In this document: positions 1 to 8,112 of the stretch, piece by piece | How the letters are laid out: every line of letters begins with the position of its first letter | How positions within the stretch are numbered: the first letter of the stretch is position 1 | Origin: Taibaiella koreensis | GTDB lineage: Bacteria > Bacteroidota > Bacteroidia > Chitinophagales > Chitinophagaceae | Length of the DNA: 64,000 nucleotides | Reading direction: 5' to 3' | Assembly: GCF_003545715.1 (NCBI RefSeq) | Contig: NZ_QVNU01000006.1 | Span: 310,001-374,000, forward strand | The notes under the pieces: model-generated | The model's input: the letters and a program-made list of their open reading frames with translations, nothing else | The model's database searches: none | What the model was told of the DNA's origin: nothing | Translations under genes and position numbers: made by a program

Positions 1-732
1 TGTAGTTTCATTATCATAGATGGTATTGCTGGGGCAATTGGCAAAAGTGCCGGAAGAAGATGACCGGAACTGCCATTGATACGAAATGGCGTTGTTGGCT
101 GTTACGGTAAAGGTAGCGTCGGCGCCTTCACATATTGTGCTGTTGGAAGGCTGGCTGGTAATAGAAGGGGCAGTCATAGCCAGGCCTTTTACTTCCACAT
201 CGTCCCAATAATCGCCGCCTCCGTTTGAGGCCGATGTGGCCGTGATGCGGATATACACGTTGGCCTGGTTATTACAGGCTGTCGGCAGATTATAGGTGTA
301 AGTACCCTCGCCGCCGGGTGAAGGGAAGGTAATCGTGTTGCCGAAGTCCTGGAAATTAGTCGCGGTTCCGGTAGCATACTGAAGCTTGAAATTCTTCGCA
401 CCGAATTCAAAAGCGCCAAGGAGAAAGGTAATGGTGTTGGACGAATAGTTTACAGTAGAAAAGTTGGCTTGGAAGTAATTGCCTACGCTCCAGTTGTTGG
501 CGATATACTGGCCACCCGAGACGAAGGCCGATCCCTGTCCACCATTGGTCAATTGCTTGCCGGAATTCATCGCCAAGTATGATGTGGCATCAACCGGAGG
601 ACCGGAAAAAAAATTCGTCCACTGTACCAGCTGGATCTGCGATAGTGCAGTATAGGACATTAAGGAAAAAAAGAGGGTATAGCATATAGCCATACCAGGC
701 ATGCGCCTGCGCAGGGTAAATGTACTGTTCAT
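1..732 (-). CDS. Secreted protein with Ig-like repeat region, 3' end outside window
   Basis: The reading frame stays open for 244 codons from an ATG at 732 to the window edge, so the C terminus is missing. The N terminus (MNSTFTLRRRMPGMAICYTL...ALSQ) is a Sec signal peptide. The middle resembles the adhesin-type beta-sandwich seen in Bacteroidota surface proteins (GSAFVSGGQYIANNWS, and DYWDDVEVKGL in a jellyroll-like segment). The last visible part (SITSQPSNSTICEGADATFTVTANNAISYQWQ) matches the Ig-like repeats common in large T9SS-exported proteins. Function beyond surface or secreted location is unknown. A TACATTTG box lies just upstream. Confidence 0.85.
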   Translation of the reverse strand, partial: MNSTFTLRRRMPGMAICYTLFFSLMSYTALSQIQLVQWTNFFSGPPVDATSYLAMNSGKQLTNGGQGSAFVSGGQYIANNWSVGNYFQANFSTVNYSSNTITFLLGAFEFGAKNFKLQYATGTATNFQDFGNTITFPSPGGEGTYTYNLPTACNNQANVYIRITATSASNGGGDYWDDVEVKGLAMTAPSITSQPSNSTICEGADATFTVTANNAISYQWQFRSSSSGTFANCPSNTIYDNETT

Positions 733-762
733 GATTGTGTTGGAAATTTATTGGTTTGAATA

Positions 763-770
763 CAAATGTA
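763..770 (-). promoter_or_regulatory. Bacteroidota -7 box TACATTTG
   Basis: On the minus strand the motif fits TAnnTTTG exactly and lies 31 bases before the ATG of the secreted Ig-like protein. No clear TTTG -33 element is seen at the usual spacing. Confidence 0.5.
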
Positions 771-841
771 CTCTAATATCTAATCTTGCGCATTTTTAAA
801 GCGTAAAACTTATAAATAAAGTATCCCTTTAATGCATTACG

Positions 842-1894
842 TTAATTATCAGCCTGTTCCTCCTGCTTAAGGATTACCTCCGTTTTCTTGTTGCTCTTGA
901 TCTCAGACAAGGGAATACCCTTTTGGTTGTCCATGGCCAATACCGTAAGCTCATGGCCCATATTGAGGTCTATAAATACCCGGCCGTCGATAAGCCAGCC
1001 GGTGGCCTTGAAGCCATAGCCTTTTTTGGAAAGGCCGGAAGAAGTATAGATATCTTCATCGAAAACGATCTTGACCAGGTCGCCATCGCTGAATTTGCGG
1101 GCATTTTCTATGTGAGCGCTGTAATAAGATAGCTTGACTTTGGGCGTCTTCGCCGTTTTGCTCATGACCTTCACCGACATCGTTTTGAACTCCTCGTCAT
1201 TGTCGCTGCCGCCGCGGGCATTTACCGGCCGGGCATCGGCATTGAATACGTTATAGCCGAAATCTTTCATATACAGCTCAGGATATTCAAACAGCTCTTT
1301 TACTGCAATGATCTTGTAAACGTAAACGGCAGTTTCGGGATTGAGCTGCATGGAAAAATAATTGCTGCCTTGCTGCTTGATCGCTTTCGAAATATTGCCG
1401 ATGCCGAAATTGTAGCCCGCCAGCGTTAGCGCCCATACGCCTATTGAGGTATAATAGCTTTTGAGCAGGCGGCAGGCGGCATCGGTAGATTTGGCAATGT
1501 CGTTGCGTTCGTCCACGATATCATCGACCTTAAGACCCAGCCCACGGGCCGTTTCAGGCATCAGCTGCCAGTAGCCGGCAGCGCCTGCATGCGATGTCGC
1601 ATTGGCGAAGCCGCTTTCTACTACAGGAATATACTTTAGGTCCATAGGCAGCCCGTGCCGGGCAAGATAGCGCTCAAATACGGGGAACCAGGCATTGGCC
1701 TGTTGCCGCAGTCTGGGCAGGTTCACCACCGGAACCTGCTTGCGGATCACATTCATGAGCCGGCTCGCTACGAAGTTATTGTCAACGGGTATCCGCTCCC
1801 CGCAGAAGATTACTTCGTGCGGACCTGCCTGCGCCCCGGTTACCGAGAGCAGGCTTATCAGTAGCAATAATGCTGTTTTGCGTAAGGTTTGCAT
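842..1894 (-). CDS. Lytic transglycosylase (SLT/MltD-type)
   Basis: A predicted periplasmic peptidoglycan lytic transglycosylase of 350 residues. The chosen start (MQTLRKTALLLLISLL) gives a clean signal peptide ending at AQA; a longer frame to 2002 would overlap the upstream gene and add a basic tail. The SLT fold is shown by the catalytic Glu in YIPVVESGFANATSHAGAAGYWQLMP, the following ARGLGL block, and AGYNFGIGNISKAI. The C-terminal third carries a LysM- or SH3-like region of uncertain family. The gene follows the coiled-coil secreted protein by 10 bases on the same strand, so they are probably co-transcribed. Confidence 0.88.
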   Translation of the reverse strand: MQTLRKTALLLLISLLSVTGAQAGPHEVIFCGERIPVDNNFVASRLMNVIRKQVPVVNLPRLRQQANAWFPVFERYLARHGLPMDLKYIPVVESGFANATSHAGAAGYWQLMPETARGLGLKVDDIVDERNDIAKSTDAACRLLKSYYTSIGVWALTLAGYNFGIGNISKAIKQQGSNYFSMQLNPETAVYVYKIIAVKELFEYPELYMKDFGYNVFNADARPVNARGGSDNDEEFKTMSVKVMSKTAKTPKVKLSYYSAHIENARKFSDGDLVKIVFDEDIYTSSGLSKKGYGFKATGWLIDGRVFIDLNMGHELTVLAMDNQKGIPLSEIKSNKKTEVILKQEEQADN

Positions 1895-1904
1895 AGGCCG
1901 GAAT

Positions 1905-3623
1905 TTATTTGGTGTCTTTCTTTCTTTTATCCTTTTTAGAGCGCTCTTTGCGTTCTTTCTTTTGCTCTTTTTTGCCATCGTCGCCCGCTGCCGATACACC
2001 AATGGGCTTTTCTATCCGCGCCAGCTCCTTACGATATACCGACCCGTCGAAAAAGAGCTCGAATCCGGACGCTTCGTGCCGTCGCTCTTTAAGCGTGAAG
2101 ACCAGCTTGTCGTCGTCGTTGATATTGGCAGCCCGGGTAACGTAAATATAGTCCCGTGTCTCGCCTGGCCTCACCAGGGGGAAGAAACCGATATAGGTCA
2201 GGTAGCTACATTTCAGGAAGACCTTGGGCGAACGGTCAGGGTTGTACCAGGCCAGGTTGTTGGCGCCCACCAGGTAATCGTCGGTACCCTGGTTCTGTAT
2301 CTCGATGCGGTAATAAGCCATAGCATCGCTGAAGGAGATACTTTTAAGCGCTACCCGCACACCATTGATGGGTTCCGCTGCAATATCCAGTCGGGCCGGC
2401 TCCTTCATAAAGCGTTCACTTTGCACCGAAAGACGCAGGGTATCGCCGGCGATATAGAAATCGGTATTGTTAAACTGGTTTTGCTCGGGTGGAATATCGT
2501 ACAGGTTGATCCCTTTTTTTCCATAGCGTTCCCAGAGTCCGGCCAGGGTATATCGTGCATTCTTCTTTGCTTCCTCTTTCTCTTTTTGCAGGATTGCCAG
2601 GCGGGCTTCTGCCTCCTCTTTTGCTTTTTGCCTGACTTCTGCTTCCTGGCAGGCCGTTTCCGCTTTTTGCAGGCGCGCTGCTTCTGCTTTCGTAGCCTGT
2701 TCCTGTGCTTTACGTTCTTGCTCTTCGCGGGCAGCGATCCGCTTCCGCTCCGTTTCTTCCCGGGCTACCCTGTCGCGCTCGGCTTTGGCTCTATCCTGCT
2801 CCTGCCGCTCCAGCTCCCGCTGTTTTGCCATTTCGGCCGCAATACGCCGGTCCTCCTCTTCCTTCAGCTGATTTTGCCGCAAGGTTTCTGCCGTCTTTTT
2901 CTTTTCTGCTGCGGCGTTTTCCCTGGCTATAGTTTCCGCTTTCGCTTTAGCCTTCTCCTGTTCAGCCGCTACCCGTCCTGCTTCTGCTTTGGCCCTGGCG
3001 ATCTCCTGCTCCCTGGCTTTTACTTTTTGTTTTTCCTGGTCTGTCTCCGCCTTTTGCTGCGCCTCGATATCCTTCTTCTTTTGCTGCTGAGCCAAGGTTC
3101 TTTCCTTTCTCTGTTGCGCCTCCTCCTGTTCCCGTGCCGCTTTTGCTTTGGCCAGGTCGGCGTCTCCGGCTGAAGCTATGGCTGTGGCTTCATTTTCGCC
3201 CTGCTGCCGGCCGGCAGATTGGCTGCGGGATTGCTCTGCTGCGGCTTTCAGCCTTGCTTTGTCGGAAAAGTCGTAATACAGTACCGGATCCTTGTTGATG
3301 TCGTAGTCTTTCTTAAAGATTAATGTAAAGATGTGCGTGTTTTTACCCTGGATCACGGAAAAGCCGGTACCGGTTGCCGGTGGGTTTTCCTTCCCGTTGT
3401 AGGAGATCTGCATCGTATTCTCGTTGCGGGTGCTGAACTTGAAATAATCGCTCATTTCATTGTTGTCCCAACGGGCATTGTCTACCTCCGAAGGAAAGGC
3501 GATGAAGGCTGGCGCATCGGCGCCGATCAGGATCTTATAGCCCACGATATTCTGAGCTGAGACCGGGCGGCTCATGCACAAAAGCAGGAGAAAAAAAAGC
3601 CGGCATGCAGGGTAGTTTGTCAT
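1905..3623 (-). CDS. Secreted coiled-coil protein, possibly TraN/DUF4138-like
   Basis: 572 residues. A signal peptide (LFFLLLLCMSRPVSAQ) precedes a beta-rich N-terminal domain (about 25-130) with FPSEVDNARWDNN and KDPVLYYDFSDK. A Lys/Glu/Ala/Gln-rich segment of about 220 residues (130-350) is almost certainly a long coiled coil. A second globular beta domain (about 360-530) and a very basic tail (KKEQKKERKERSKKDKRKK) follow. The two beta domains recall TraN (DUF4138) of Bacteroidota conjugative transposons, but no tra genes are nearby, so the role is open. The gene runs into the lytic transglycosylase. The opposite strand has a long shadow frame caused by the biased coiled-coil codons. Confidence 0.82.
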   Translation of the reverse strand: MTNYPACRLFFLLLLCMSRPVSAQNIVGYKILIGADAPAFIAFPSEVDNARWDNNEMSDYFKFSTRNENTMQISYNGKENPPATGTGFSVIQGKNTHIFTLIFKKDYDINKDPVLYYDFSDKARLKAAAEQSRSQSAGRQQGENEATAIASAGDADLAKAKAAREQEEAQQRKERTLAQQQKKKDIEAQQKAETDQEKQKVKAREQEIARAKAEAGRVAAEQEKAKAKAETIARENAAAEKKKTAETLRQNQLKEEEDRRIAAEMAKQRELERQEQDRAKAERDRVAREETERKRIAAREEQERKAQEQATKAEAARLQKAETACQEAEVRQKAKEEAEARLAILQKEKEEAKKNARYTLAGLWERYGKKGINLYDIPPEQNQFNNTDFYIAGDTLRLSVQSERFMKEPARLDIAAEPINGVRVALKSISFSDAMAYYRIEIQNQGTDDYLVGANNLAWYNPDRSPKVFLKCSYLTYIGFFPLVRPGETRDYIYVTRAANINDDDKLVFTLKERRHEASGFELFFDGSVYRKELARIEKPIGVSAAGDDGKKEQKKERKERSKKDKRKKDTK

Positions 3624-3646
3624 CAGGCGGGGCGTATAGTGCCCTA

Positions 3647-3654
3647 CAAATTTA
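3647..3654 (-). promoter_or_regulatory. Bacteroidota -7 box TAAATTTG
   Basis: TAAATTTG on the minus strand, 24 bases before the ATG of the coiled-coil secreted protein, fits the TAnnTTTG consensus. It would drive the coiled-coil protein and transglycosylase pair. Confidence 0.5.
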
Positions 3655-3702
3655 GCCTATCTGCTCATGAGCACCCTTGCCCAGAGGCAAAAATCAGTCT
3701 TT

Positions 3703-4098
3703 TTACGTAGTGGTTACAGCAATACGCCGAAGCAGGAAAAAGGCCGCCAGGCCTATTATTCCGCCGATGCTGTCGGCCAGCATATCATAAAGGTCGTATG
3801 ACCGTCCACGGGTGATGCCGCTGCCCTGGAGCCATTCCACTGCATACCCAAAAGCGGCAGTAAGCAGGGCCATAAAGACACCTTTCCGGGCATTGGGCTT
3901 CCGGTACACGCACATCCAGAGGAAGGCAAAGCCGCCGAAGATCACGAAATGGACCCACTTATCTGCCAGGGGAACTTTGACATCGGGGATCTCGTTGCCC
4001 GGTATCAGGCAGGCGACCAGGATCATTATGGTCCACAAAACGGCGATGACAACCGTTCTTTTTTTATGTGCAGCGAAAAAACGGAAGAATGCTTTCAT
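3703..4098 (-). CDS. VanZ-like family membrane protein
   Basis: 131 residues with four hydrophobic segments (about 15-33, 48-65, 75-90, 108-126). The VanZ-family pattern is visible: DKWVHFVIFGGFAFL, the acidic EWLQGSGITRGRSYDLYDMLADSIGGIIG block, and a short cytoplasmic N terminus. VanZ-like proteins are inner-membrane proteins; VanZ itself gives low-level teicoplanin resistance, but most chromosomal homologues have no known role. The gene is divergent from the TPR gene, with a short shared upstream region. Confidence 0.85.
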   Translation of the reverse strand: MKAFFRFFAAHKKRTVVIAVLWTIMILVACLIPGNEIPDVKVPLADKWVHFVIFGGFAFLWMCVYRKPNARKGVFMALLTAAFGYAVEWLQGSGITRGRSYDLYDMLADSIGGIIGLAAFFLLRRIAVTTT

Positions 4099-4171
4099 GG
4101 CAGGAGCTTGACAGCGGCAAAGATAAGAAGCGGTCTCTGCCTCTTGGGCAAGGCCGTGGCTTTTTTTCGGC

Positions 4172-4179
4172 TATCTTTG
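4172..4179 (+). promoter_or_regulatory. Bacteroidota -7 box TATCTTTG
   Basis: The motif sits 8 bases before the ATG at 4188, which supports that ATG rather than the longer upstream frame as the true start. The transcript would have a very short leader. Confidence 0.55.
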
Positions 4180-4187
4180 CGGCCATT

Positions 4188-5696
4188 ATGCATCGAACGT
4201 TTCGTCCGGTTGTCCTTAGCCTGGTGCTCATCCTGCTGCCGGTCGCCGGTGCTTTCGCCGGGGGCAAATATGTTTACGACTTCAACGACCGTTGTCAGCA
4301 GGCCTACCAGGCATTGGTATCCTTGCGCATAGCGGAAGGCAATGCCCTGTTGAAAGAGGAACTGAAAGAGCATCCCGACAACCTGATCCCCGTATTCCTG
4401 GCCAATTACGACGACTGCCTCACGCTCCTGTTCAATGGCGACGCCGGCGAGTATAGCCGGCGCAAAGGTAACCTGGATAAAAGGCTGGAGCTGCTGGAGC
4501 AGGGCGACGAGCAATCGCCCTGGTACCAATATTGTATCGGCGCCCTGCACTTTCAGTGGGCCGCCGTGCGCATCCGCTACAATGAGTACTGGAGCGCCGG
4601 CATGGCGTTCCGCAAATCTTTTATTGAGCTAAAGGATAACCGGAAGCAATTCCCCTCTTTTCGCAACAACCAGGTATTGCTGGGCCTGGAGGAGGCCATC
4701 GTAGGCACTATCCCGGATAGCTATAAATGGATATCAAGCATGCTGGGCATGAAGGGAGATGTGCGCAAAGGCACTGCGCAGATCGTGGATTTTCTGAACC
4801 ACCGCGACGGCAGTGCGGCTTTAATGCGGGAGGAGGCCATCTTCTTTTTTTGCTACCTCAAATTTTCCCTGCTTTCCGACCATAAGAGCGTATGGAAATA
4901 CCTGGACGAAAGCACGCTGGACTTCCGCAACAACCATCTTTATGTCTTCATGAAAGCCAACTTCGCACTGAACGACAATAAGGCGCAGCTGGCCGAACAG
5001 GTGCTCAAGGGCCGGAACCCGGGCAGTGAATACCTCGAGGCGCCCATATTCAACTACCAACTGGGTACGGCTTTGCTGCAAAAGATGGACGATGACTGCA
5101 TCGGTTATTTCCAGAAATTCCTGAACCGCTACACGGGAAAGCTTTTTGTTAAAGATGCTTACCAGAAAATGAGCTTTTACTACCTGGCCCTGGGCGATCT
5201 CCCCCAGGCAATGGGGTACAAGAACAAAATACAGAAGGCCGGCAATGCCCAGGTCGATGCCGACAAGCAGGCGCAGCGCTATGCAGGCAATCTCCAGCTG
5301 CCCAATCCTTTCCTGCTGAAAGCAAGGCTGCTGAGCGACGGCGGCTATTACAGCAGGGCGCTCGATGAGCTGAAAGGCTCCAAGGTATCCGACTTTCCCA
5401 ATACGGCCGACCAATTGGAGTACAACTACCGCTATGCCCGGATCTATACATTGATGGAGCAGCCCGCCAAAGCCATCCCGTTCTACGAAGCGACCATCAG
5501 GATGGGCGCCAACCGACAGGAGCACTTTGCCGCGCGCTCGGCGTTGGAAATGGGTCAGATTTACGAACAGCAGGGCCTCAACGATAAGGCGATCGCCTGT
5601 TACCGTCAATGCATCGGCATGAAGAACCACGATTACAAATCTTCGCTCGACCAGAAGGCCAAGGCGGGTATAGACCGACTGGGCGGGAATAAGTAG
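4188..5696 (+). CDS. Exported tetratricopeptide-repeat protein
   Basis: 502 residues from the internal ATG. This start gives a signal peptide (MHRTFRPVVLSLVLILLPVAGAFA) and lies just after a TATCTTTG promoter box; the frame extended to 4068 lacks a signal and overlaps the VanZ gene. The protein is helical throughout, with TPR-like pairs clearest at the C terminus (ARIYTLMEQPAKAIPFYEATIRMG, AALEMGQIYEQQGLNDKAIACYRQCI). Families with this layout occur as periplasmic or outer-membrane-associated proteins in Bacteroidota, without assigned function. Confidence 0.85.
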   Translation: MHRTFRPVVLSLVLILLPVAGAFAGGKYVYDFNDRCQQAYQALVSLRIAEGNALLKEELKEHPDNLIPVFLANYDDCLTLLFNGDAGEYSRRKGNLDKRLELLEQGDEQSPWYQYCIGALHFQWAAVRIRYNEYWSAGMAFRKSFIELKDNRKQFPSFRNNQVLLGLEEAIVGTIPDSYKWISSMLGMKGDVRKGTAQIVDFLNHRDGSAALMREEAIFFFCYLKFSLLSDHKSVWKYLDESTLDFRNNHLYVFMKANFALNDNKAQLAEQVLKGRNPGSEYLEAPIFNYQLGTALLQKMDDDCIGYFQKFLNRYTGKLFVKDAYQKMSFYYLALGDLPQAMGYKNKIQKAGNAQVDADKQAQRYAGNLQLPNPFLLKARLLSDGGYYSRALDELKGSKVSDFPNTADQLEYNYRYARIYTLMEQPAKAIPFYEATIRMGANRQEHFAARSALEMGQIYEQQGLNDKAIACYRQCIGMKNHDYKSSLDQKAKAGIDRLGGNK

Positions 5697-5710
5697 CTTA
5701 ACAGCAAAGC

Positions 5711-5845
5711 ATGCTTCGATCGGTGCAATCCCATAAAGCCCATGTCAATGGAAGGCTGCGTTATGAATTGGCCCGGGCTTGGTTTGTAAATTATTTCGAC
5801 GCCGGCGACAGCGTCCTGATCAGCGGGACATTCAACAAGCCTTAG
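5711..5845 (+). CDS. Small ORF, 44 residues, unassigned
   Basis: The frame begins MLRSVQSHKAHVNGRLRYEL and ends ISGTFNKP. It follows the TPR gene by 14 bases on the same strand and ends 14 bases before the convergent rsmI stop. Codon choice is similar to the neighbours, but I recognise no family. It could be a real small downstream gene or chance. Confidence 0.3.
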   Translation: MLRSVQSHKAHVNGRLRYELARAWFVNYFDAGDSVLISGTFNKP

Positions 5846-5859
5846 CGCTTGAGCAGCGT

Positions 5860-6570
5860 TTATTCCTCCTCCTCTTCGGGGTACTGCCTTCTCTTTTTCT
5901 CCGGCTGCTTCCCTTCGATCACGATCACGATCTCGCCCTTGGGCGGATGCTGTGTATAATGCTGCGCAAGACCCTGAAGGCTATCTCTGCGGGTTTCCTC
6001 AAACATCTTGGTCAGCTCGCGGGATACAGCAGCCTGCCGTTCGGCGCCGAAGGAAACGGCCATTTCTGCCAACGATTTCGCCAGCCGGTGCGGCGATTCG
6101 TAAAGAATGACCGTGCGCTCTTCCAATGCCAGCTGCTCCAGCTTCGTTTTGCGTCCTTTTTTCAGCGGGAGGAATCCTTCAAACACGAAACTGTTAGCGG
6201 GCAGGCCGCTTTGCACCAGGGCCGGCACAAAAGCCGTAGCGCCCGGCAGACATTCCACGGCGATACCCTGGCGTATGCATTCCCGCAACAACAGGAAGCC
6301 GGGGTCCGAAATACCAGGGGTGCCGGCATCGGTAAGCAGCGCCAGTGTTTTGCCGCTACGGATCTGCTCTATCATTTGCTCCAGCACCCTGTGCTCATTA
6401 TGCTGATGATAGGCATATAGTGGCTTCTGTATCTGGTAATGCTTCAGCAGCACGCCGCTGGTGCGGGTGTCTTCACACAGGATGGCATCGACCTGCTTCA
6501 ACGTATCCAGCGCGCGCAGCGTAATGTCGGCCAGGTTGCCGATAGGCGTGGGAACAAGGTAGAGCTTCAT
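5860..6570 (-). CDS. rsmI: 16S rRNA 2'-O-ribose C1402 methyltransferase RsmI
   Basis: 236 residues. RsmI methylates the 2'-OH of C1402 in the 16S rRNA decoding centre with SAM. The tetrapyrrole-methylase fold is clear: LYLVPTPIGNLADITLRALDTL at the N terminus, CEDTRTSGVLLKHY, the SAM-loop TDAGTPGISDPG, and PGATAFVPALVQSGLP. The start MKLYLVPTP was chosen because the frame extended to 6594 adds eight residues with no homology. The tail is unusually charged (EGKQPEKKRRQYPEEEEE). Confidence 0.95.
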   Translation of the reverse strand: MKLYLVPTPIGNLADITLRALDTLKQVDAILCEDTRTSGVLLKHYQIQKPLYAYHQHNEHRVLEQMIEQIRSGKTLALLTDAGTPGISDPGFLLLRECIRQGIAVECLPGATAFVPALVQSGLPANSFVFEGFLPLKKGRKTKLEQLALEERTVILYESPHRLAKSLAEMAVSFGAERQAAVSRELTKMFEETRRDSLQGLAQHYTQHPPKGEIVIVIEGKQPEKKRRQYPEEEEE

Positions 6571-6601
6571 AGTAGTGTAAAGAAGCTGGCTCAAAAAAGC
6601 G

Positions 6602-6642
6602 CAAGCCTGTCACATTGAGCGGTTCAAAATGTAAACAGGCTT
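6602..6642. terminator. Weak stem-loop between rsmI and purS
   Basis: A 9-bp perfect stem (CAAGCCTGT / ACAGGCTTG) closes a 23-base loop. The loop is long and there is no U-run, so a terminator is only one possibility. It lies in the ~170-base gap between two genes on the minus strand. Confidence 0.25.
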
Positions 6643-6742
6643 GAGACGTAATTTATTGTATTTCGAGTTCGCTCAATAGTACAAAAATGGCCATCTTTGG
6701 GGATAGCTTTTTCTGTTTGATAAAAAAACGTTCCAAAAAAGC

Positions 6743-6994
6743 TTATCCTTCGGTAATCTCGAAAGTATAGGATTCCATTACCTGGTTGGCCAGGAGCTTT
6801 TTGCAGGCTTCTTCCGTTTTATTGCGGGCTTCGTCCTGGCTGGCAGCTTCCAGCGACAGGGTAATGTGCTTGCCTACCCTTACCTGGTTTATGCTGGCGA
6901 GGCCCAGATTGTGCAGGCTTTCGGTTACAGCTTTGCCCTGGGGGTCCAGCAGCTCTTTCAATGGCATAACGTCGATGTGTGCAGTGAATTTCAT
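6743..6994 (-). CDS. purS: Phosphoribosylformylglycinamidine synthase subunit PurS
   Basis: 83 residues, the usual PurS length. PurS is the small bridging subunit of the PurS/PurL/PurQ complex that converts FGAR to FGAM in purine synthesis. The family pattern is present: MKFTAHIDVMPLKELLDPQG, the SLHNLGLASINQVRVGKHITL core, and EEACKKLLANQVMESYTFEI. A longer frame to 7198 overlaps pssA and is a shadow. PurL and PurQ are not in the window, so the pathway genes are scattered. The gap to pssA is about 50 bases on the same strand. Confidence 0.95.
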   Translation of the reverse strand: MKFTAHIDVMPLKELLDPQGKAVTESLHNLGLASINQVRVGKHITLSLEAASQDEARNKTEEACKKLLANQVMESYTFEITEG

Positions 6995-7047
6995 TGGATG
7001 CGTATTGTATAAATAATGATAATATATGACTGAGCGCTTTTGTCTGG

Positions 7048-7845
7048 TTATTTCCGGGCCTCGGTAAGTGGACTGGCTTCGGGATAGCGGTAGATCACAG
7101 AGAACAGGATATACAGCACAAAGACCAACGGGATGACAGCAAATTTCAGGAACGGTATGCCGGCCACCAGCACCAGCAGCATAATGATCTGGGGCCACCA
7201 GGCCGAAGCACCCTTACCTGGCGCTTTCCATTTAAGGAATTTGATCTTGCTCACCATAAAGAAGCAAAGAACGGCAATAAGCAGGTACAGGAACCACTTG
7301 TTCTGCAGCAGGGCATCAAAGTTGAAAACGGGATTGTGGTACCAGCTCAGCAATGGCAGGGAAGCGACTATAATACCAGCGGCCGGTATAGGCATGCCTG
7401 AAAAATGATCGCGTTGCTGCGTGCTGGTCTGGTTGAAACGCGCCAGCCGCAACGCGCCGAAGCAAGCGAGCAGGAAGGCGGGCGTGGTAGCCAGTAGTGG
7501 TGCATCCATAGCACCCGGTTCGGCCATATAGGCAAGCCAAAGGAGCTTGAACACGATCATGGAAGGCGCTACACCAAAAGATACCAGATCGGCCAGGGAG
7601 TCGAGATCGCGGCCAATAAGCGAATTGGCGCCCAACGACCGGGCAGCGAGGCCATCGAACACATCCATGAGCGCGGCCAGCGCTATAAAAAAGCTACCCC
7701 AGTACATCTGCTCCAGTCCCAGCACCGGCCGGTACTCCTCCTCATTAATAGTGGTAAGGAAGGCGGGGGCGTTGAGAATAAAGGCAATGGCGATGCAACC
7801 AAAGAAAAGATTGGCCAGCGTACATATATTGGGTAAATGTTTCAT
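7048..7845 (-). CDS. pssA: CDP-diacylglycerol-serine O-phosphatidyltransferase
   Basis: 265 residues. It makes phosphatidylserine from CDP-diacylglycerol and serine, the precursor of phosphatidylethanolamine, in the inner membrane. The CDP-alcohol phosphotransferase motif (DG-x2-AR-x8-G-x3-D-x3-D) is intact in FDGLAARSLGANSLIGRDLD. About seven hydrophobic segments are visible. A TATCTTTG box lies upstream. The C-terminal tail is cytoplasmic and short. Confidence 0.93.
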   Translation of the reverse strand: MKHLPNICTLANLFFGCIAIAFILNAPAFLTTINEEEYRPVLGLEQMYWGSFFIALAALMDVFDGLAARSLGANSLIGRDLDSLADLVSFGVAPSMIVFKLLWLAYMAEPGAMDAPLLATTPAFLLACFGALRLARFNQTSTQQRDHFSGMPIPAAGIIVASLPLLSWYHNPVFNFDALLQNKWFLYLLIAVLCFFMVSKIKFLKWKAPGKGASAWWPQIIMLLVLVAGIPFLKFAVIPLVFVLYILFSVIYRYPEASPLTEARK

Positions 7846-7892
7846 TGATATTGAGCTGTATTCGGTGCCTGCCGTTAATACCTGCGGGCGGG

Positions 7893-7900
7893 CAAAGATA
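7893..7900 (-). promoter_or_regulatory. Bacteroidota -7 box TATCTTTG for pssA
   Basis: TATCTTTG on the minus strand, 48 bases before the pssA ATG. It fits the TAnnTTTG consensus and may serve pssA and purS together. Confidence 0.5.
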
Positions 7901-8078
7901 AATTATTTAAAAAGGCCCACGAAAATAGTTTTTTATTTACAGACCTGTAGCACGGCCGGGAAACCTGCACGGACCGGGACGTTTGCAAGATAAATTACCC
8001 TGCTCTTTTTTTTCCTATAGACTTGTTATTTGGCCCGATGGCTTTGCCGGCGATATATGTAAAGTCGCCGGAATAGCG

Positions 8079-8086
8079 TAACTTTG
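8079..8086 (+). promoter_or_regulatory. Bacteroidota -7 box TAACTTTG
   Basis: TAACTTTG lies 27 bases before the ATG of the Bax-inhibitor-1 family gene. No TTTG -33 element is found at the expected distance. Confidence 0.5.
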
Positions 8087-8112
8087 AGAGCAACAAATTT
8101 TTTTAAGACAAT

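Noticed and set aside
1695-3173. Plus-strand open frame of 492 codons
   Set aside because: It is antisense to the coiled-coil secreted protein; the Lys/Glu/Ala/Gln codon bias of the coiled coil clears stops on the other strand, and the product is a Phe/Leu/Arg/Cys-rich nonsense sequence.
4821-5630. Minus-strand open frame of 269 codons
   Set aside because: Antisense to the TPR protein, with no domain or signal; a shadow of GC-rich coding sequence.
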